This document shows positions 1 through 9,106 of a DNA stretch of 64,000 nt, piece by piece. Where the stretch lies: positions 434,001 through 498,000 of the forward strand of contig CAWEUM010000005.1 in the NCBI GenBank assembly GCA_963812255.1. The letters run 5' to 3'. This DNA is from DATJGR01 sp963812255 (GTDB lineage Bacteria > Pseudomonadota > Gammaproteobacteria > Pseudomonadales > Azotimanducaceae). The position numbers and the translations under genes are program-made. Each line of letters starts with the position of its first letter. The first letter of the stretch is position 1. The notes beneath the pieces are model-generated. The model ran no database searches and was not told where the DNA came from. It saw nothing but the letters and a program-made list of their open reading frames with translations.

Positions 1-2
1 GC

Positions 3-404
3 TTCGCAGACGAAACCGCTCGCCGCTCCAATCGCGCACAACTGATCGAGCTGATTCAGGCGTGGGTCATGGAATTTCCGGATCTGGACTCGCTCGAAGC
101 GGCGCTCGCAAAGGCAAAACTCGTGATGGGCGTCGTGCGTTCAGTCACCGAGGCCGGTCAGACGACGTGGGCCGCCGAGCGTGGCGCGGTCGTCGAAGTC
201 AGCGACCGCGGCGGCGGCACGCTGAAGCTGCCCAATTCGCCATGGCGATTCTCGAAGGCCGACAGCGGCGTACGCGGCGTGCCGGCGTATCGGGGCGAAC
301 ACAATCGCGAGGTGTTGCGCGACTGGTTGCAGATGGACGACGCGCGGTTCGCGGAGCTGGAAGTGCAGCAGGTATTGTCCGCCAGGATGCCGGGGTCGCA
401 CTGA
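3..404 (+). CDS. CaiB/BaiF (family III) CoA-transferase, C-terminal part
   Basis: This is the C-terminal 133 residues of a family III CoA transferase; the frame is open from the left edge, so the start lies outside the window. The recognisable family tail is the segment PAYRGEHNREVLRDWL followed by a short acidic helix and VLSARMP, which in this family follows the second substrate-binding lobe. Such enzymes move CoA between carboxylic acids (carnitine, oxalate, bile-acid or aromatic-acid pathways); the substrate cannot be told from this part. It is convergent with the next gene, 15 bases away. Confidence 0.85.
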   Translation, partial: FADETARRSNRAQLIELIQAWVMEFPDLDSLEAALAKAKLVMGVVRSVTEAGQTTWAAERGAVVEVSDRGGGTLKLPNSPWRFSKADSGVRGVPAYRGEHNREVLRDWLQMDDARFAELEVQQVLSARMPGSH

Positions 405-419
405 CGTTTCGATACGCTG

Positions 420-2210
420 CTACGGCAGCCTCGACGGCGGAAGCCACACGCCAACGTATTGCCGCCGCCACCATGCACCCGTGCGCGCCTTCTGTTCCGA
501 CGACGTGAAGTGGTAGCGGTAACGCAGTACGCGTATCAGCCGCGGTGGCGCGGTTGCAAACGGCGAAGGAGCAAGCAACGCCCACACCCGCGGCGTGCCG
601 CTGAGCAGCCGGAACACGAAGTTCTCCACCCACGGCGCGCCTTCACGGCTGGTCAGCGCGGCGAACCACATCTGCCAGTCGAGCCGCGGCTGATACGGCG
701 CCACCCATCGCGGCGCCGCGTTCAGGTGCTGTGGTTTGAATTTGAACGGTATCTCCTGCCACGTGACGCCGTCGTTGGAACCCTCCAGGACGAGTTCGTC
801 GCGCTGCGTCGTCATCACCGCGAACAGACCATAGCTGTTGACCAGTTGGAGCGGCTCGATCACGCGCAGCACGCTCCCCTCCCACGCATGGAAGCTCGTC
901 CGACCGATCGTCCGATGGATCTGCAGCGCACCAAGCAGTGCCATCGTCGCGATGACACTGCGCCACGGTACGGACGACGACGCACGCGTCGCCGGTGCGA
1001 TCGTGACGCCCAACACTCGATCGTCGAGTAGGGCGAGGCACAACACGATCGTCAGCACATTGAAGAAGTTGTAGTTTCCGGTGAGCAGGATGAGCAGTTC
1101 GAGCAGCACGAACCCCGAGGCCGCAAGCCTGCGAAGATTGCGCGGTGCGAAGATCAACCATGGCAGCGCGAGTTCGACGACGAACGTCACGATCACGCTG
1201 GCGTGCAGCACGGCACTTGGCAGATGATCCGCATACCACGCGAACACCGTCGGCAATGGTTGCGTCTCGAAGTGATACTGGAGCGCCGTGAAGTCGCGCC
1301 ACGTCGGGTCTCCCGATTCGAGTTTCACGGCACCCGACATCAGCATGAACCGAAACACCAGCAGCCGTGTAAGCCAGATGCCGACGCGTGGCCGCGCACC
1401 AAGGATCGCGGCGACGATCAGCGACTCGATCAGCAGTATGTCCCATTGAAATTCGAGGAACACGCCGCCGCCATATTCGAGCGACAGATAGCAGACGTAG
1501 GCGACGAGCGCCGCGATCGTGGGCTGCACGCGCAACAGCAACAGTACCGAAGCAGCGCTGCCGGCAGCGCACAGCGTGGTGGTCATCCAATCCGCGCTCG
1601 ACACCCAGTACAGCGATGGCAGCAGCAGCCAACCGGTGGCGCCGAGCTGCGCCTTCGCCGCGGCAAAATAGTCGGCCACCGGCAGAATGCCATGGGATCC
1701 GATCAGACCCGTCGCCTGCCACCACCACGATGCGAACGCACACAGAGCGGCAAGGCCAATGCCGCGAATGATCAGGGCGGACGTGCGCCGATAGTCCAAA
1801 GGGCGCAGCTCGGCACCGAACAACGGTCTTGCCAGCCGATGCATCGCCGAACGGTGACGTGCGGTGAATCGATACATCACCTCGGCGATCGTTGCGAACA
1901 ACGGGACGAACCGATAGCACCACAGCCAACCGCGCAGCCGAGGGGCGCGCGCGAGCACACGAAATGTCGCCTCGGCGCCCTGATAACGTTCCGATGGCGT
2001 CATCAGTTGAATCGATTGCTGGAATTCGGCGAGCGTGACGTCGGGATAGTTCGCGGACACCGCCTGATACGGTTCATAGCGGACGCTGCCGGCGGCTTCG
2101 ACGTCCGTTACGGCGCGCGCGTAATCCACGCAATAGCGGCAGAAGCCGCACTCACCGTCGTACACCAGCAGCCAGGGTTCGTGTTGCTGCGCTGCGGGCG
2201 ACGGATTCAT
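420..2210 (-). CDS. DCC-family thioredoxin-like domain fused to lipase maturation factor-like membrane protein
   Basis: A 596-residue protein with two parts. Residues about 12-130 are a DUF393/DCC domain with the motif YDGECGFCRYC, a thioredoxin-like fold with a CxxC-type redox pair. The rest is a polytopic membrane protein resembling lipase maturation factor (LMF1): the segment GLIGSHGILPVADYF and the later ESGDPTWRDFTALQYHFETQ block are typical of that family. Bacterial LMF-like proteins are thought to help fold or export secreted proteins, so fusion to a thiol-redox domain is plausible in function; this is inference. It is the last gene of a minus-strand cluster, 10 bases after the FAD enzyme. 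Confidence 0.85.
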   Translation of the reverse strand: MNPSPAAQQHEPWLLVYDGECGFCRYCVDYARAVTDVEAAGSVRYEPYQAVSANYPDVTLAEFQQSIQLMTPSERYQGAEATFRVLARAPRLRGWLWCYRFVPLFATIAEVMYRFTARHRSAMHRLARPLFGAELRPLDYRRTSALIIRGIGLAALCAFASWWWQATGLIGSHGILPVADYFAAAKAQLGATGWLLLPSLYWVSSADWMTTTLCAAGSAASVLLLLRVQPTIAALVAYVCYLSLEYGGGVFLEFQWDILLIESLIVAAILGARPRVGIWLTRLLVFRFMLMSGAVKLESGDPTWRDFTALQYHFETQPLPTVFAWYADHLPSAVLHASVIVTFVVELALPWLIFAPRNLRRLAASGFVLLELLILLTGNYNFFNVLTIVLCLALLDDRVLGVTIAPATRASSSVPWRSVIATMALLGALQIHRTIGRTSFHAWEGSVLRVIEPLQLVNSYGLFAVMTTQRDELVLEGSNDGVTWQEIPFKFKPQHLNAAPRWVAPYQPRLDWQMWFAALTSREGAPWVENFVFRLLSGTPRVWALLAPSPFATAPPRLIRVLRYRYHFTSSEQKARTGAWWRRQYVGVWLPPSRLP

Positions 2211-2220
2211 CGGTCTCGCG

Positions 2221-3492
2221 TCAGAATCGATTCAGCGCAAACGCGCTCATGTCGATACCGGTCGGCGCGCCCGCGATGATGTCTGCAATGGCTCGCCCCG
2301 AGCCGCACGCCATCGACCAGCCGAGCGGGCCGTGGCCGGTGTTAACGAAAAGATTTTCGATCGGCGAGCGGCCGACGATCGGCATCCCGTCCGGCGTCAA
2401 TGGCCGCAGCCCGCACCACGGTTGCACGTTGGGTTGCTTTGTCTGCTCCGCCAACTGTGGATAGACCCGGCCGAACAGATTCAGCAGGTTGTCGATACGC
2501 TTTGGATTCAGACTGATGTCGTAACCCGCGAATTCCGCCGTGCCAGCAACACGCAGCACGTTGCCCACCGGCACCAGCGCGGCATGCAGCGAATCGTCGA
2601 CGATCGGCACGCGTGGCTGCTGCGTCCATGCGTTCATCGGCACCGAAATCGAATAGCCCTTCGCCGGCCGTACCGGCAACGCGAAACCGAGCTGCTTCGC
2701 CCAGAGCGTGCTGAAACTCCCCGCGGCAAGCAGATACACGTCTGCCTGCAGCACTTCCTTTGCGGTGCGCATGCCGTCGATGCGGCCACGATTACCACGA
2801 CCCGAGCGGACGATCTCGACGACACGCTCGGAGAATCGGAAACGCACGCGGGCTTCTTCGCAGACGCGCTGCAGAGCCTCGCAGAACATCCGCGCGTTGC
2901 CGGTTTCATCGCCCGGATAACCGATGCCGCCGACGATCTGATCGATCACCGGCTGCAGCGTGGGCTCGATCTCGAGAACGCCGGCCGGATCCAGGGCGCG
3001 ATGTTCGATGCCAGCCTGCTTCAACCAATGCGCGATCTTGATTCCGTGATCCAACGCCGCTGCGTCGCGAAAGATCTTCATCGTGCCGTCGTAAACGTGA
3101 TCGAACTGCAACGGATGCGCTTCGAGCAGATCCCGCATCATCCACTGTGAGTAGTGCACCAGAGCAACATTGCGCAGGTAGTTGCGCTGAAAATGCTTCG
3201 ATGCCGAGTTGCGGATGAACGCTGCACCCCAACCGATCAGCGACGGCAGCGCGCGGGCACGCAGCAACATCGCGGCGTCTTCACGCCCCAACGAGCTCGC
3301 CAGTTCGCGCAGCACGCCGGGCGCATTCCACGGATCCGCCAGACTCGGGGTGATCATCGAGCCATTCGCATAGCTCGTCTCGCGCGCCGGACCCGCAGCG
3401 CGATCGACCACCGCCACTTCGCAGCCGTGCTGACTCAGATAGTAAGCGGCCGTGATGCCCGCAAGTCCGGACCCGAGGATCAGGACCCGCAC
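2221..3492 (-). CDS. dadA: FAD-dependent D-amino-acid dehydrogenase-like oxidoreductase (DadA type)
   Basis: A 423-residue FAD enzyme of the DAO/DadA family. The N-terminus RVLILGSGLAGITAAYYLS is the dinucleotide-binding GxGxxG motif, and GLRPLTPDGMPIVGRSP followed by NTGHGPLGWSMACGSGR is the C-terminal FAD-binding signature of D-amino-acid dehydrogenases. These oxidise D-amino acids to 2-oxo acids and pass electrons to the respiratory chain. I chose the GTG at 3492 because a strong GGAGG lies seven bases upstream and the protein then begins exactly at the Rossmann strand; an ATG at 3564 would add 24 unrelated residues and overlap the upstream gene. Substrate is not proven by sequence. Confidence 0.88.
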   Translation of the reverse strand: MRVLILGSGLAGITAAYYLSQHGCEVAVVDRAAGPARETSYANGSMITPSLADPWNAPGVLRELASSLGREDAAMLLRARALPSLIGWGAAFIRNSASKHFQRNYLRNVALVHYSQWMMRDLLEAHPLQFDHVYDGTMKIFRDAAALDHGIKIAHWLKQAGIEHRALDPAGVLEIEPTLQPVIDQIVGGIGYPGDETGNARMFCEALQRVCEEARVRFRFSERVVEIVRSGRGNRGRIDGMRTAKEVLQADVYLLAAGSFSTLWAKQLGFALPVRPAKGYSISVPMNAWTQQPRVPIVDDSLHAALVPVGNVLRVAGTAEFAGYDISLNPKRIDNLLNLFGRVYPQLAEQTKQPNVQPWCGLRPLTPDGMPIVGRSPIENLFVNTGHGPLGWSMACGSGRAIADIIAGAPTGIDMSAFALNRF

Positions 3493-3517
3493 GTCGTACC
3501 CTCCAAACGCATATTCG

Positions 3518-4249
3518 TCACGTAAACCATCCCTTTCCGACGCCCAGCAACCACAGTGATCCACTGAGCAGCATGCCCCACAGCGCTGCGCTGGTCAGCT
3601 TACGCCAACGTCGCGGCGCGGGGTCGACGATATCGAATGCGGTGACATAGACCGTCTCGCACGCACCGTTGCCGGTGTCCTGGCGCGTGGTGCTGGTGCC
3701 GCGATGAAACCCCGAAGCGGTCGAGTAGTTCGCGAGATAGCCTTCGAGATGGATCTGATCGCCGACAGAGACGTCGCCGATACGTTTGCGCAGTTGCGGA
3801 TCGGCAGTGATCAGATGATTGTTGGAAATCTCATCGAGACGGAACGCGCGCCACGCGTCGCTACTGCGGGTGCGAAACGTGCAGGTAAATTCGCCATTGG
3901 CAAACTCGAACGCGTGCAGATCGACGCCGCCGGCGTCGTGACCCCACACGACGCAGAGATCGGCGACATTCAGATGGTCGTTCCACAACCGGTGCAGCAG
4001 GTGATCGGCATCGTGAACGCGATACGAGACAACCATACCGTCGAGCGCGTAGCGGTACAGCGGTTCCACGTGATAGTTCACGCCGCCTTGCTCGACGTCG
4101 AGCGGCGGCTGTTTGATCTCGACCTGGCGGGGTTCGTTGGCCAGCGCCGAGGAAAACGAGAGAATCTTCGGCAGCGTGTCGGTCTTCAGCCACGCGACGG
4201 GCAGCGTGACGAGACAGATCACGAAGATCCATTGCAACAGTCGCGCCAT
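3518..4249 (-). CDS. Conserved membrane-anchored protein of unknown function
   Basis: A 243-residue protein with an N-terminal hydrophobic segment (MARLLQWIFVICLVTLPVAW) and a second membrane helix near the C-terminus (about residues 222-238, ALWGMLLSGSLWLLGVG). Between them lies a soluble domain of roughly 180 residues with the segments LDGMVVSYR, WNDHLNVADLCVVWG and CETVYVTAFDIV. I recognise it only as a conserved hypothetical protein of proteobacteria. It sits 15 bases downstream of the LLM oxidoreductase and just ahead of the FAD enzyme, so the genes are probably co-transcribed. Confidence 0.75.
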   Translation of the reverse strand: MARLLQWIFVICLVTLPVAWLKTDTLPKILSFSSALANEPRQVEIKQPPLDVEQGGVNYHVEPLYRYALDGMVVSYRVHDADHLLHRLWNDHLNVADLCVVWGHDAGGVDLHAFEFANGEFTCTFRTRSSDAWRAFRLDEISNNHLITADPQLRKRIGDVSVGDQIHLEGYLANYSTASGFHRGTSTTRQDTGNGACETVYVTAFDIVDPAPRRWRKLTSAALWGMLLSGSLWLLGVGKGWFT

Positions 4250-4264
4250 GCGCCGATCTACGGA

Positions 4265-5188
4265 TCAGCCGAGTTCGCGGCGCAGTCGATCGTGCAGCGT
4301 ACCGAACGCGTCGATCATTGCGGCGACCGTGCGCGCTCCCGACTGAAACAGATTGGTGCCGTTCAACGACACCCAGCCGAATCCGAGTTCGGCGATCTCC
4401 ACCGCGCGCCGTGCTACGCGGTCGGGATCCGCATAAAAGCTGCGCCCCTTACCGTCGTCGTTTTCGCGAGGCGGCGGAGCGAGCATGGTCTGAAACTGCA
4501 TGGTATTGGCGTCCCGTCCGAAGCGTTCTGCATGCTCGCGTATCGTGCGCATTTCCGCCGTGACGCGCTCGGTGTTGTTCACCAATGCCGCCAGCCAACC
4601 GTCCGCGTACCGACCCACGCGACGCAATGCGGCCGGCGAATGACCACCCACCCAGATTGGCAACGATTCACCCTGCGGCGGCTTGGGTTCCATACCCATC
4701 GCGGTGACCGTGTAGTGATCGCTGCTGAAATCGACACGCTCGTCGCGCCAGCACGCACGCAGCAGCCGTAGCGCTTCGTCCATGCGCTTGCCGCGGCTGG
4801 AAAACGATTCGCCGAGCGCATCGTATTCCGATGCTTGCCAGCCGACGCCGATCCCCAGCCTGACGCGACCACCCGACAGCGTGTCCAAGGTACTGATCTG
4901 TTTGGCGACCAGTACGGGCTGGCGTTGCGGCAACACCAGCACTTCGGTGCCAAGCCCGATACGCGACGTGACCGCCGCGCAGTAACCGAGCGTGACGAGA
5001 GCTTCGAGAATCGGCATCTTGGCCGGATATTGCAGACCGCTGCGGCCTTCGATCGGATACCCCATCACGACATGATCGAACATGTCGAGCTGGTCGTAGC
5101 CGATGCGCTCGATCTCGCGCGCCAGTTGCGCAACGGCGGCCGGGCCTTCGCGAAAGGCAATCGACGGAAAATCGACGGCGAGTTTCAT
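4265..5188 (-). CDS. LLM-class (luciferase-like) flavin/F420-dependent oxidoreductase
   Basis: A 307-residue TIM-barrel oxidoreductase of the luciferase-like monooxygenase class. Supporting segments are the N-terminal EIERIGYDQLDMFDHVV, the loop TSRIGLGTEVLVLPQRQPVLVAKQ, the glycine-rich LSGGRVRLGIGVGWQASEYDALG, and PIWVGGHSPAALRRVGRYADGW, all hallmark blocks of the family. The cofactor (F420 or FMN) and substrate are not determined by sequence. The ATG at 5188 has GGGAGG about ten bases upstream. It is preceded by an unknown gene with a 28-base gap on the same strand. Confidence 0.9.
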   Translation of the reverse strand: MKLAVDFPSIAFREGPAAVAQLAREIERIGYDQLDMFDHVVMGYPIEGRSGLQYPAKMPILEALVTLGYCAAVTSRIGLGTEVLVLPQRQPVLVAKQISTLDTLSGGRVRLGIGVGWQASEYDALGESFSSRGKRMDEALRLLRACWRDERVDFSSDHYTVTAMGMEPKPPQGESLPIWVGGHSPAALRRVGRYADGWLAALVNNTERVTAEMRTIREHAERFGRDANTMQFQTMLAPPPRENDDGKGRSFYADPDRVARRAVEIAELGFGWVSLNGTNLFQSGARTVAAMIDAFGTLHDRLRRELG

Positions 5189-5216
5189 GCGTGTGCTACC
5201 TCCCTCTCATCGGACA

Positions 5217-5942
5217 TCAGACCAACGTTTGCCCGGCGAGCAGGCGCACCCGCAACGCGCGGCGGTGGCCGTCGACGCTGCCGAGCATCTCCGGCGCGAT
5301 CCGGACCGTCGCGTCCGGCCTGGGTTGCGCCCAATGCAGCCACTCCTTCTGCTCGATGCCGATCCAGAAACGCGGTTCGAACAGCATCGCACCCGATCCG
5401 TTCGCGGCACAGCGGTGTCGATCCAGCAGCGCTGTAATCTGTTCGTTGCGTCCCGACAGGCCTCGGACATCGATCGCCAGAATGTGCGGGCGCGCGGACG
5501 ATGCGTTCGAGCTGCGCCCGTTCGCGGCGCAAATCACAATGACGTCGACGGATTCGCCACTCGCCGACTGTACTTCCAGACCCTGTTGCGGTGAGCCGGC
5601 CCCAGTGACGAATAGCACCTGCGCACCCCACTTGCTCAGCAACGCCGCCGCGTGCACGACACTCCACAGATCGGTATCGGGTTTGCGGCCGAATCTGACG
5701 GCCTCACCCACTCGCAGGCTGTAGGACTTCGCGGACGGATTGTCACCGATCAGCGCGAACGGCACGCCGATGTCGAATACATACGATAGTTCCGCGAGCC
5801 GCAACTGATCTGGACGCCACGCGCTGGCGCCGGGCAACTCGAGGAATCCTTCTACCGCCGCCTCGCCCATCGCGGTGAGTTCTCGTGGCAGCGCTTCGAA
5901 GATGCGCCGCCTGAGCAGACCGATGTTGTAGGTGTTCTTCAT
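5217..5942 (-). CDS. Unknown protein, first gene of the five-gene minus-strand cluster
   Basis: A 241-residue protein starting MKNTYNIGLLRRRIFEALP. I do not recognise the family. There is no signal peptide or membrane helix. A middle segment, WGAQVLFVTGAGSPQQGLEV followed by VDVIVICAANG, alternates hydrophobic strands and turns like an alpha/beta nucleotide-binding fold, but no diagnostic motif is visible. The in-frame ATG at 6053 would add 37 residues of low-complexity Arg/Gly sequence; the ATG at 5942 gives the more protein-like N-terminus. Neither has a clear ribosome binding site. Confidence 0.6.
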   Translation of the reverse strand: MKNTYNIGLLRRRIFEALPRELTAMGEAAVEGFLELPGASAWRPDQLRLAELSYVFDIGVPFALIGDNPSAKSYSLRVGEAVRFGRKPDTDLWSVVHAAALLSKWGAQVLFVTGAGSPQQGLEVQSASGESVDVIVICAANGRSSNASSARPHILAIDVRGLSGRNEQITALLDRHRCAANGSGAMLFEPRFWIGIEQKEWLHWAQPRPDATVRIAPEMLGSVDGHRRALRVRLLAGQTLV

Positions 5943-6569
5943 CGCCGATCGTTCGCAATGGGCACCGCAACCGCCGCCACGTTCAAATGCGTCAGCGTCA
6001 ATTCCGGTGTTCTCGCGTGGCCGCCAAGAACGCCGACCACCCACGACCCCCAAGTCTGAAATGTTGTATGTGCATTAAACCAATTGGTCGCCCGGATCGC
6101 GACACCGTATGCGATTTTTCGTCAGGAAGAGTTCGGGCTCATCGCTGGAAGAGGCATTTTCGTCAAGGGCAACGGGGTCAGGTTTGCGGCCACCGCGCCG
6201 CGATTGCACTGGTTGTCGCAGTCATTCCCTCCGACATGAGCGCACTCTTCGCTCGACACCGGCGGAACGGATGTGGTAGGTGAACTAACGCACCTATTAG
6301 GGGGCGCCACGGGCACCATACGCTCGATGAAGATTCGCATACGCGTTTCCTCGATACCGAAAGCGCGGCTGCGACAAACCTGGTGGGTGCCAAGGGCAGA
6401 TTACCGACGAACGCGGCGCAAAATGTAGCGCGCAAGCATTGCCTACCTTCCGCACAAACAACAGAATCATCGGACACATCTGGACAGGTACCGAGCCATC
6501 AACGGCCGACTGACGTTCCATCTGAAACGGATCCGCGAAAAGCTCTGGGTCAAACCGCTCGTCATCTGC
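5943..6569. other. Gene-poor intergenic stretch
   Basis: No coding sequence that I can support. It separates the minus-strand cluster from the plus-strand DUF2254 gene and probably holds promoters for both. Short open frames on both strands are fragmented and lack family resemblance. The last 90 bases or so probably encode the N-terminus of the DUF2254 protein (see that entry). Confidence 0.5.
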
Positions 6570-7784
6570 GTGGTGTCGGTGGCCGCTGCGTTCGTTGCGG
6601 CCATCATGGACACAGCGAGTTGGCCGATCGCATTGCCAGCCATCGATCAGGGCACTATCGAAACGCTGCTGGAGATCATGGCATCGAGCATGTTGGTGAT
6701 CGCAACTTTCTCGGTCTCGTCGATGGTCGCGGCGTATGCGTCGGCCGCCACCACGGGCACACCGCGCTCGTTTCCGCTGATCGTCTCCGACGACGTTTCG
6801 CAAAATGCGTTATCGACATTCATCGGCGCCTTCATTTTCAGCATCGTCGCGCTGGTTGCACTGAAGAACGGTTACTACGATCAGACCGGCGCGTTCGTTT
6901 TGTTTGCGATGACGTTGACTGTCTTCGCCTGGGTCGTGCTGACGTTCGTCCGCTGGGTCGATGTGATTGCCCGTCTCGGCCGTCTCGGCAACACCATCGA
7001 CAAGGTCGAGCGCGCCGCTGCCGGTGCTTTGGCGCAGCGGCGGCGCAACCCAACCCTCGGTGGACTCGCTGTCGACGACGCGGCGGACGTCGGTGAGCCG
7101 GTATACGGGGATAAGATCGGCTACGTTCAACAGGTCAATGTGGAATCTCTACAAGCACGCGCCCAAGAATGTGAGGGCCGAATCACCGTCGCTGCGCTGC
7201 CCGGCACCTTCGCTGCGCCTGGACGGCCGCTGGCCTACATGTGCCGCTCGCCCGAGGCGGGCGATCCGGACCTCGACCGATCACGTATCGCGAACGCGTT
7301 CCTGATCGGAGACGAACGCGTCTACGATGAGGATCCTCGCTTTGGGCTCATCGCGTTATCCGAGATTGCTGCGCGGGCCTTGTCGCCGGCGGTGAACGAC
7401 CCGGGCACTGCGATCAGCATCATCGGCACCTTCGTGCGGTTGTTTGCACGCTGGGCCGAACCGCGCGAGGAAAAAAATGAACCCAAATACGATCGCGTGC
7501 ACGTACCCGAATTGTCGGTCGCGGACATGTTCGATGATGCCTTTACATCGATCGCGCGCGATGGTGCGGGGACGATCGAGGTCATGGTGCGCCTGCAGAA
7601 GGGGTTTGCCGCACTGGCACATATGAATGATGCGAATCTCTCGGCAGCGGCGCGGCACCACTCGAGTCTTGCACTGGAACGCGCTCGACACACGCTGCGA
7701 CTCGACGAGGACATCGAGACCGTCCAGTCGGTGGCCAGATCCATCGAAGCACGCGCGTTCGGCTCCCCTGACAACCGATCGTGA
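6570..7784 (+). CDS. DUF2254 family membrane protein
   Basis: A protein of at least 404 residues. It has an N-terminal membrane region with about four helices (for example IVALVALKNGYY and FAMTLTVFAWVVLTFVRW), followed by a cytoplasmic part with the family segments IGDERVYDEDPRFGLIALSE and IAARALSPAVNDPGTAISII, typical of DUF2254. Function unknown. The GTG at 6570 falls inside the first predicted membrane helix. The frame stays open upstream to a stop at 6426, and residues RLTFHLKRIREKLWVKPLV encoded before 6570 look like the true N-terminus, but no ATG, GTG or TTG occurs there; a CTG at 6480 is the nearest candidate. Confidence 0.82.
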   Translation: MVSVAAAFVAAIMDTASWPIALPAIDQGTIETLLEIMASSMLVIATFSVSSMVAAYASAATTGTPRSFPLIVSDDVSQNALSTFIGAFIFSIVALVALKNGYYDQTGAFVLFAMTLTVFAWVVLTFVRWVDVIARLGRLGNTIDKVERAAAGALAQRRRNPTLGGLAVDDAADVGEPVYGDKIGYVQQVNVESLQARAQECEGRITVAALPGTFAAPGRPLAYMCRSPEAGDPDLDRSRIANAFLIGDERVYDEDPRFGLIALSEIAARALSPAVNDPGTAISIIGTFVRLFARWAEPREEKNEPKYDRVHVPELSVADMFDDAFTSIARDGAGTIEVMVRLQKGFAALAHMNDANLSAAARHHSSLALERARHTLRLDEDIETVQSVARSIEARAFGSPDNRS

Positions 7785-7856
7785 CGACGTTCGCGTCAAC
7801 GGAGAGGTTCCGAGCCACTGAGATTCGACAGGATCTACATGGTCAACGCAGGAGCA

Positions 7857-8945
7857 TCATCCATTCGCGACCGCCACATCGCTGTGTTCCATGATCGACG
7901 AAGGTTCCGGCCGCAGCACCGCGCGCAGCGTATTCAGGATCAGGTTGTCGGGGCGCAGGTACTGCTGATAGTAGGCTAGATTTCGCCGACTCATCGCGAG
8001 ACGGCGCGCAGGATTGGTCAGCAATTCATCGACCACCGCAACGCATTGTTCGTCCGAGGAAAACGCCAGATAGTTCGCGCCCGAAGCAAGATTTCCCGGC
8101 ACCTTCAATTCGATCGGCTCCGAAGCAATCGCCTTACCCAGCGCAATGTATTCAGCGAACTTCCAGCCAATGGAGCCGTGCAGACCGGTTGTCGTCACAC
8201 AGACATCGGATTGCTTCACCAGCGAAAGGTAGCTGCGCTTCTCACTGAGCCTCGCGTCCGCGACCAGCAACGACGGGTACCGGTCGATTGCGAACGGCGT
8301 ACGCGCGAATCCGGCCAGTACTCGGTCGCCGAAATGGCAGCGTAATGCGTCGATGCAACGGGCGCGCATGTCGTTGATCTGCTCCCGCCGTTGTCGCGGG
8401 AGACCGCTGGCCAGCGGTGATTCGTTTGGATCCCACGCTCGGGTGAGGAACAGTATGCGCCCGCTTCCATCGCCTGGTGCACCTTCGAGCAGATGCTGCC
8501 GCGGCACGAAACCGCGCTCGATGCGAAACGCTTTGCGTACCGCGCCGAGACGGCGGATGCCGCGTCTGACGAGGAAATCCCGTCGCGCGCCCGCCAGATC
8601 GAGATGGTTCGGATACACCTCGTAGTTGAGTGCCAATGGGTGCACTTTGCCGCGGTCGGCGCCGAGGCCGGAGACGTAGCGCGGTAGAAAGCTGCGCTTG
8701 AAGTACGCGTCGGCTTTGGGGAGACACTCTTCGGCGATCCGATGCGAATCCGCAACGTCGTAGATGATCGTTCGTCCGTTCACGCGCGCGGTCAGCATCC
8801 AAGCATTCGCGCCTGCCGGCGGCGAACCTATTCGCTCCGAGAGTTCGATGTGGCCGGCTCGCGCCAGCGCGGAGAAACCCGTGAAGATCTGCTGCAGATG
8901 TGGCTGTGCCGAGTGGGTCCGCAACTCACAGACAAGTTTTCGCAC
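7857..8945 (-). CDS. Glycosyltransferase-like protein (GT-B type, unassigned)
   Basis: A 362-residue protein starting with GTG. The C-terminal half contains TTTGLHGSIGWKFAEYIALG followed by KAIASEPIELKVPG, which resembles the nucleotide-sugar-binding region of GT-B glycosyltransferases (a glycine-rich loop, a Glu ligand and a 'favourite position' proline). The N-terminal half is less conserved. No membrane segment is seen. It faces the divergent phosphodiesterase-like gene, with about 160 bases between the starts. A role in surface-polysaccharide synthesis is inference from the fold and the neighbours. Confidence 0.65.
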   Translation of the reverse strand: MRKLVCELRTHSAQPHLQQIFTGFSALARAGHIELSERIGSPPAGANAWMLTARVNGRTIIYDVADSHRIAEECLPKADAYFKRSFLPRYVSGLGADRGKVHPLALNYEVYPNHLDLAGARRDFLVRRGIRRLGAVRKAFRIERGFVPRQHLLEGAPGDGSGRILFLTRAWDPNESPLASGLPRQRREQINDMRARCIDALRCHFGDRVLAGFARTPFAIDRYPSLLVADARLSEKRSYLSLVKQSDVCVTTTGLHGSIGWKFAEYIALGKAIASEPIELKVPGNLASGANYLAFSSDEQCVAVVDELLTNPARRLAMSRRNLAYYQQYLRPDNLILNTLRAVLRPEPSSIMEHSDVAVANG

Positions 8946-9106
8946 TGGGTCGCACTGATTTGACTGGTTGTTTTGACCGTATCAGGCGACGCATCCGAAT
9001 ACGTAATCCCTTGTAGGCACTTGTCGAAGATTCGATGACAACCGCCCCATAGTCTCGCGACGGTAACGCCGCCAAACTCGATCGCTACCAGTTTCACTGA
9101 GGCACG

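Noticed and set aside
1203..2279. Long plus-strand open frame antisense to the DCC/LMF gene
   Set aside because: GC-rich antisense frame with Arg/His/Gln-rich composition and no family resemblance; the minus-strand gene is clearly real.
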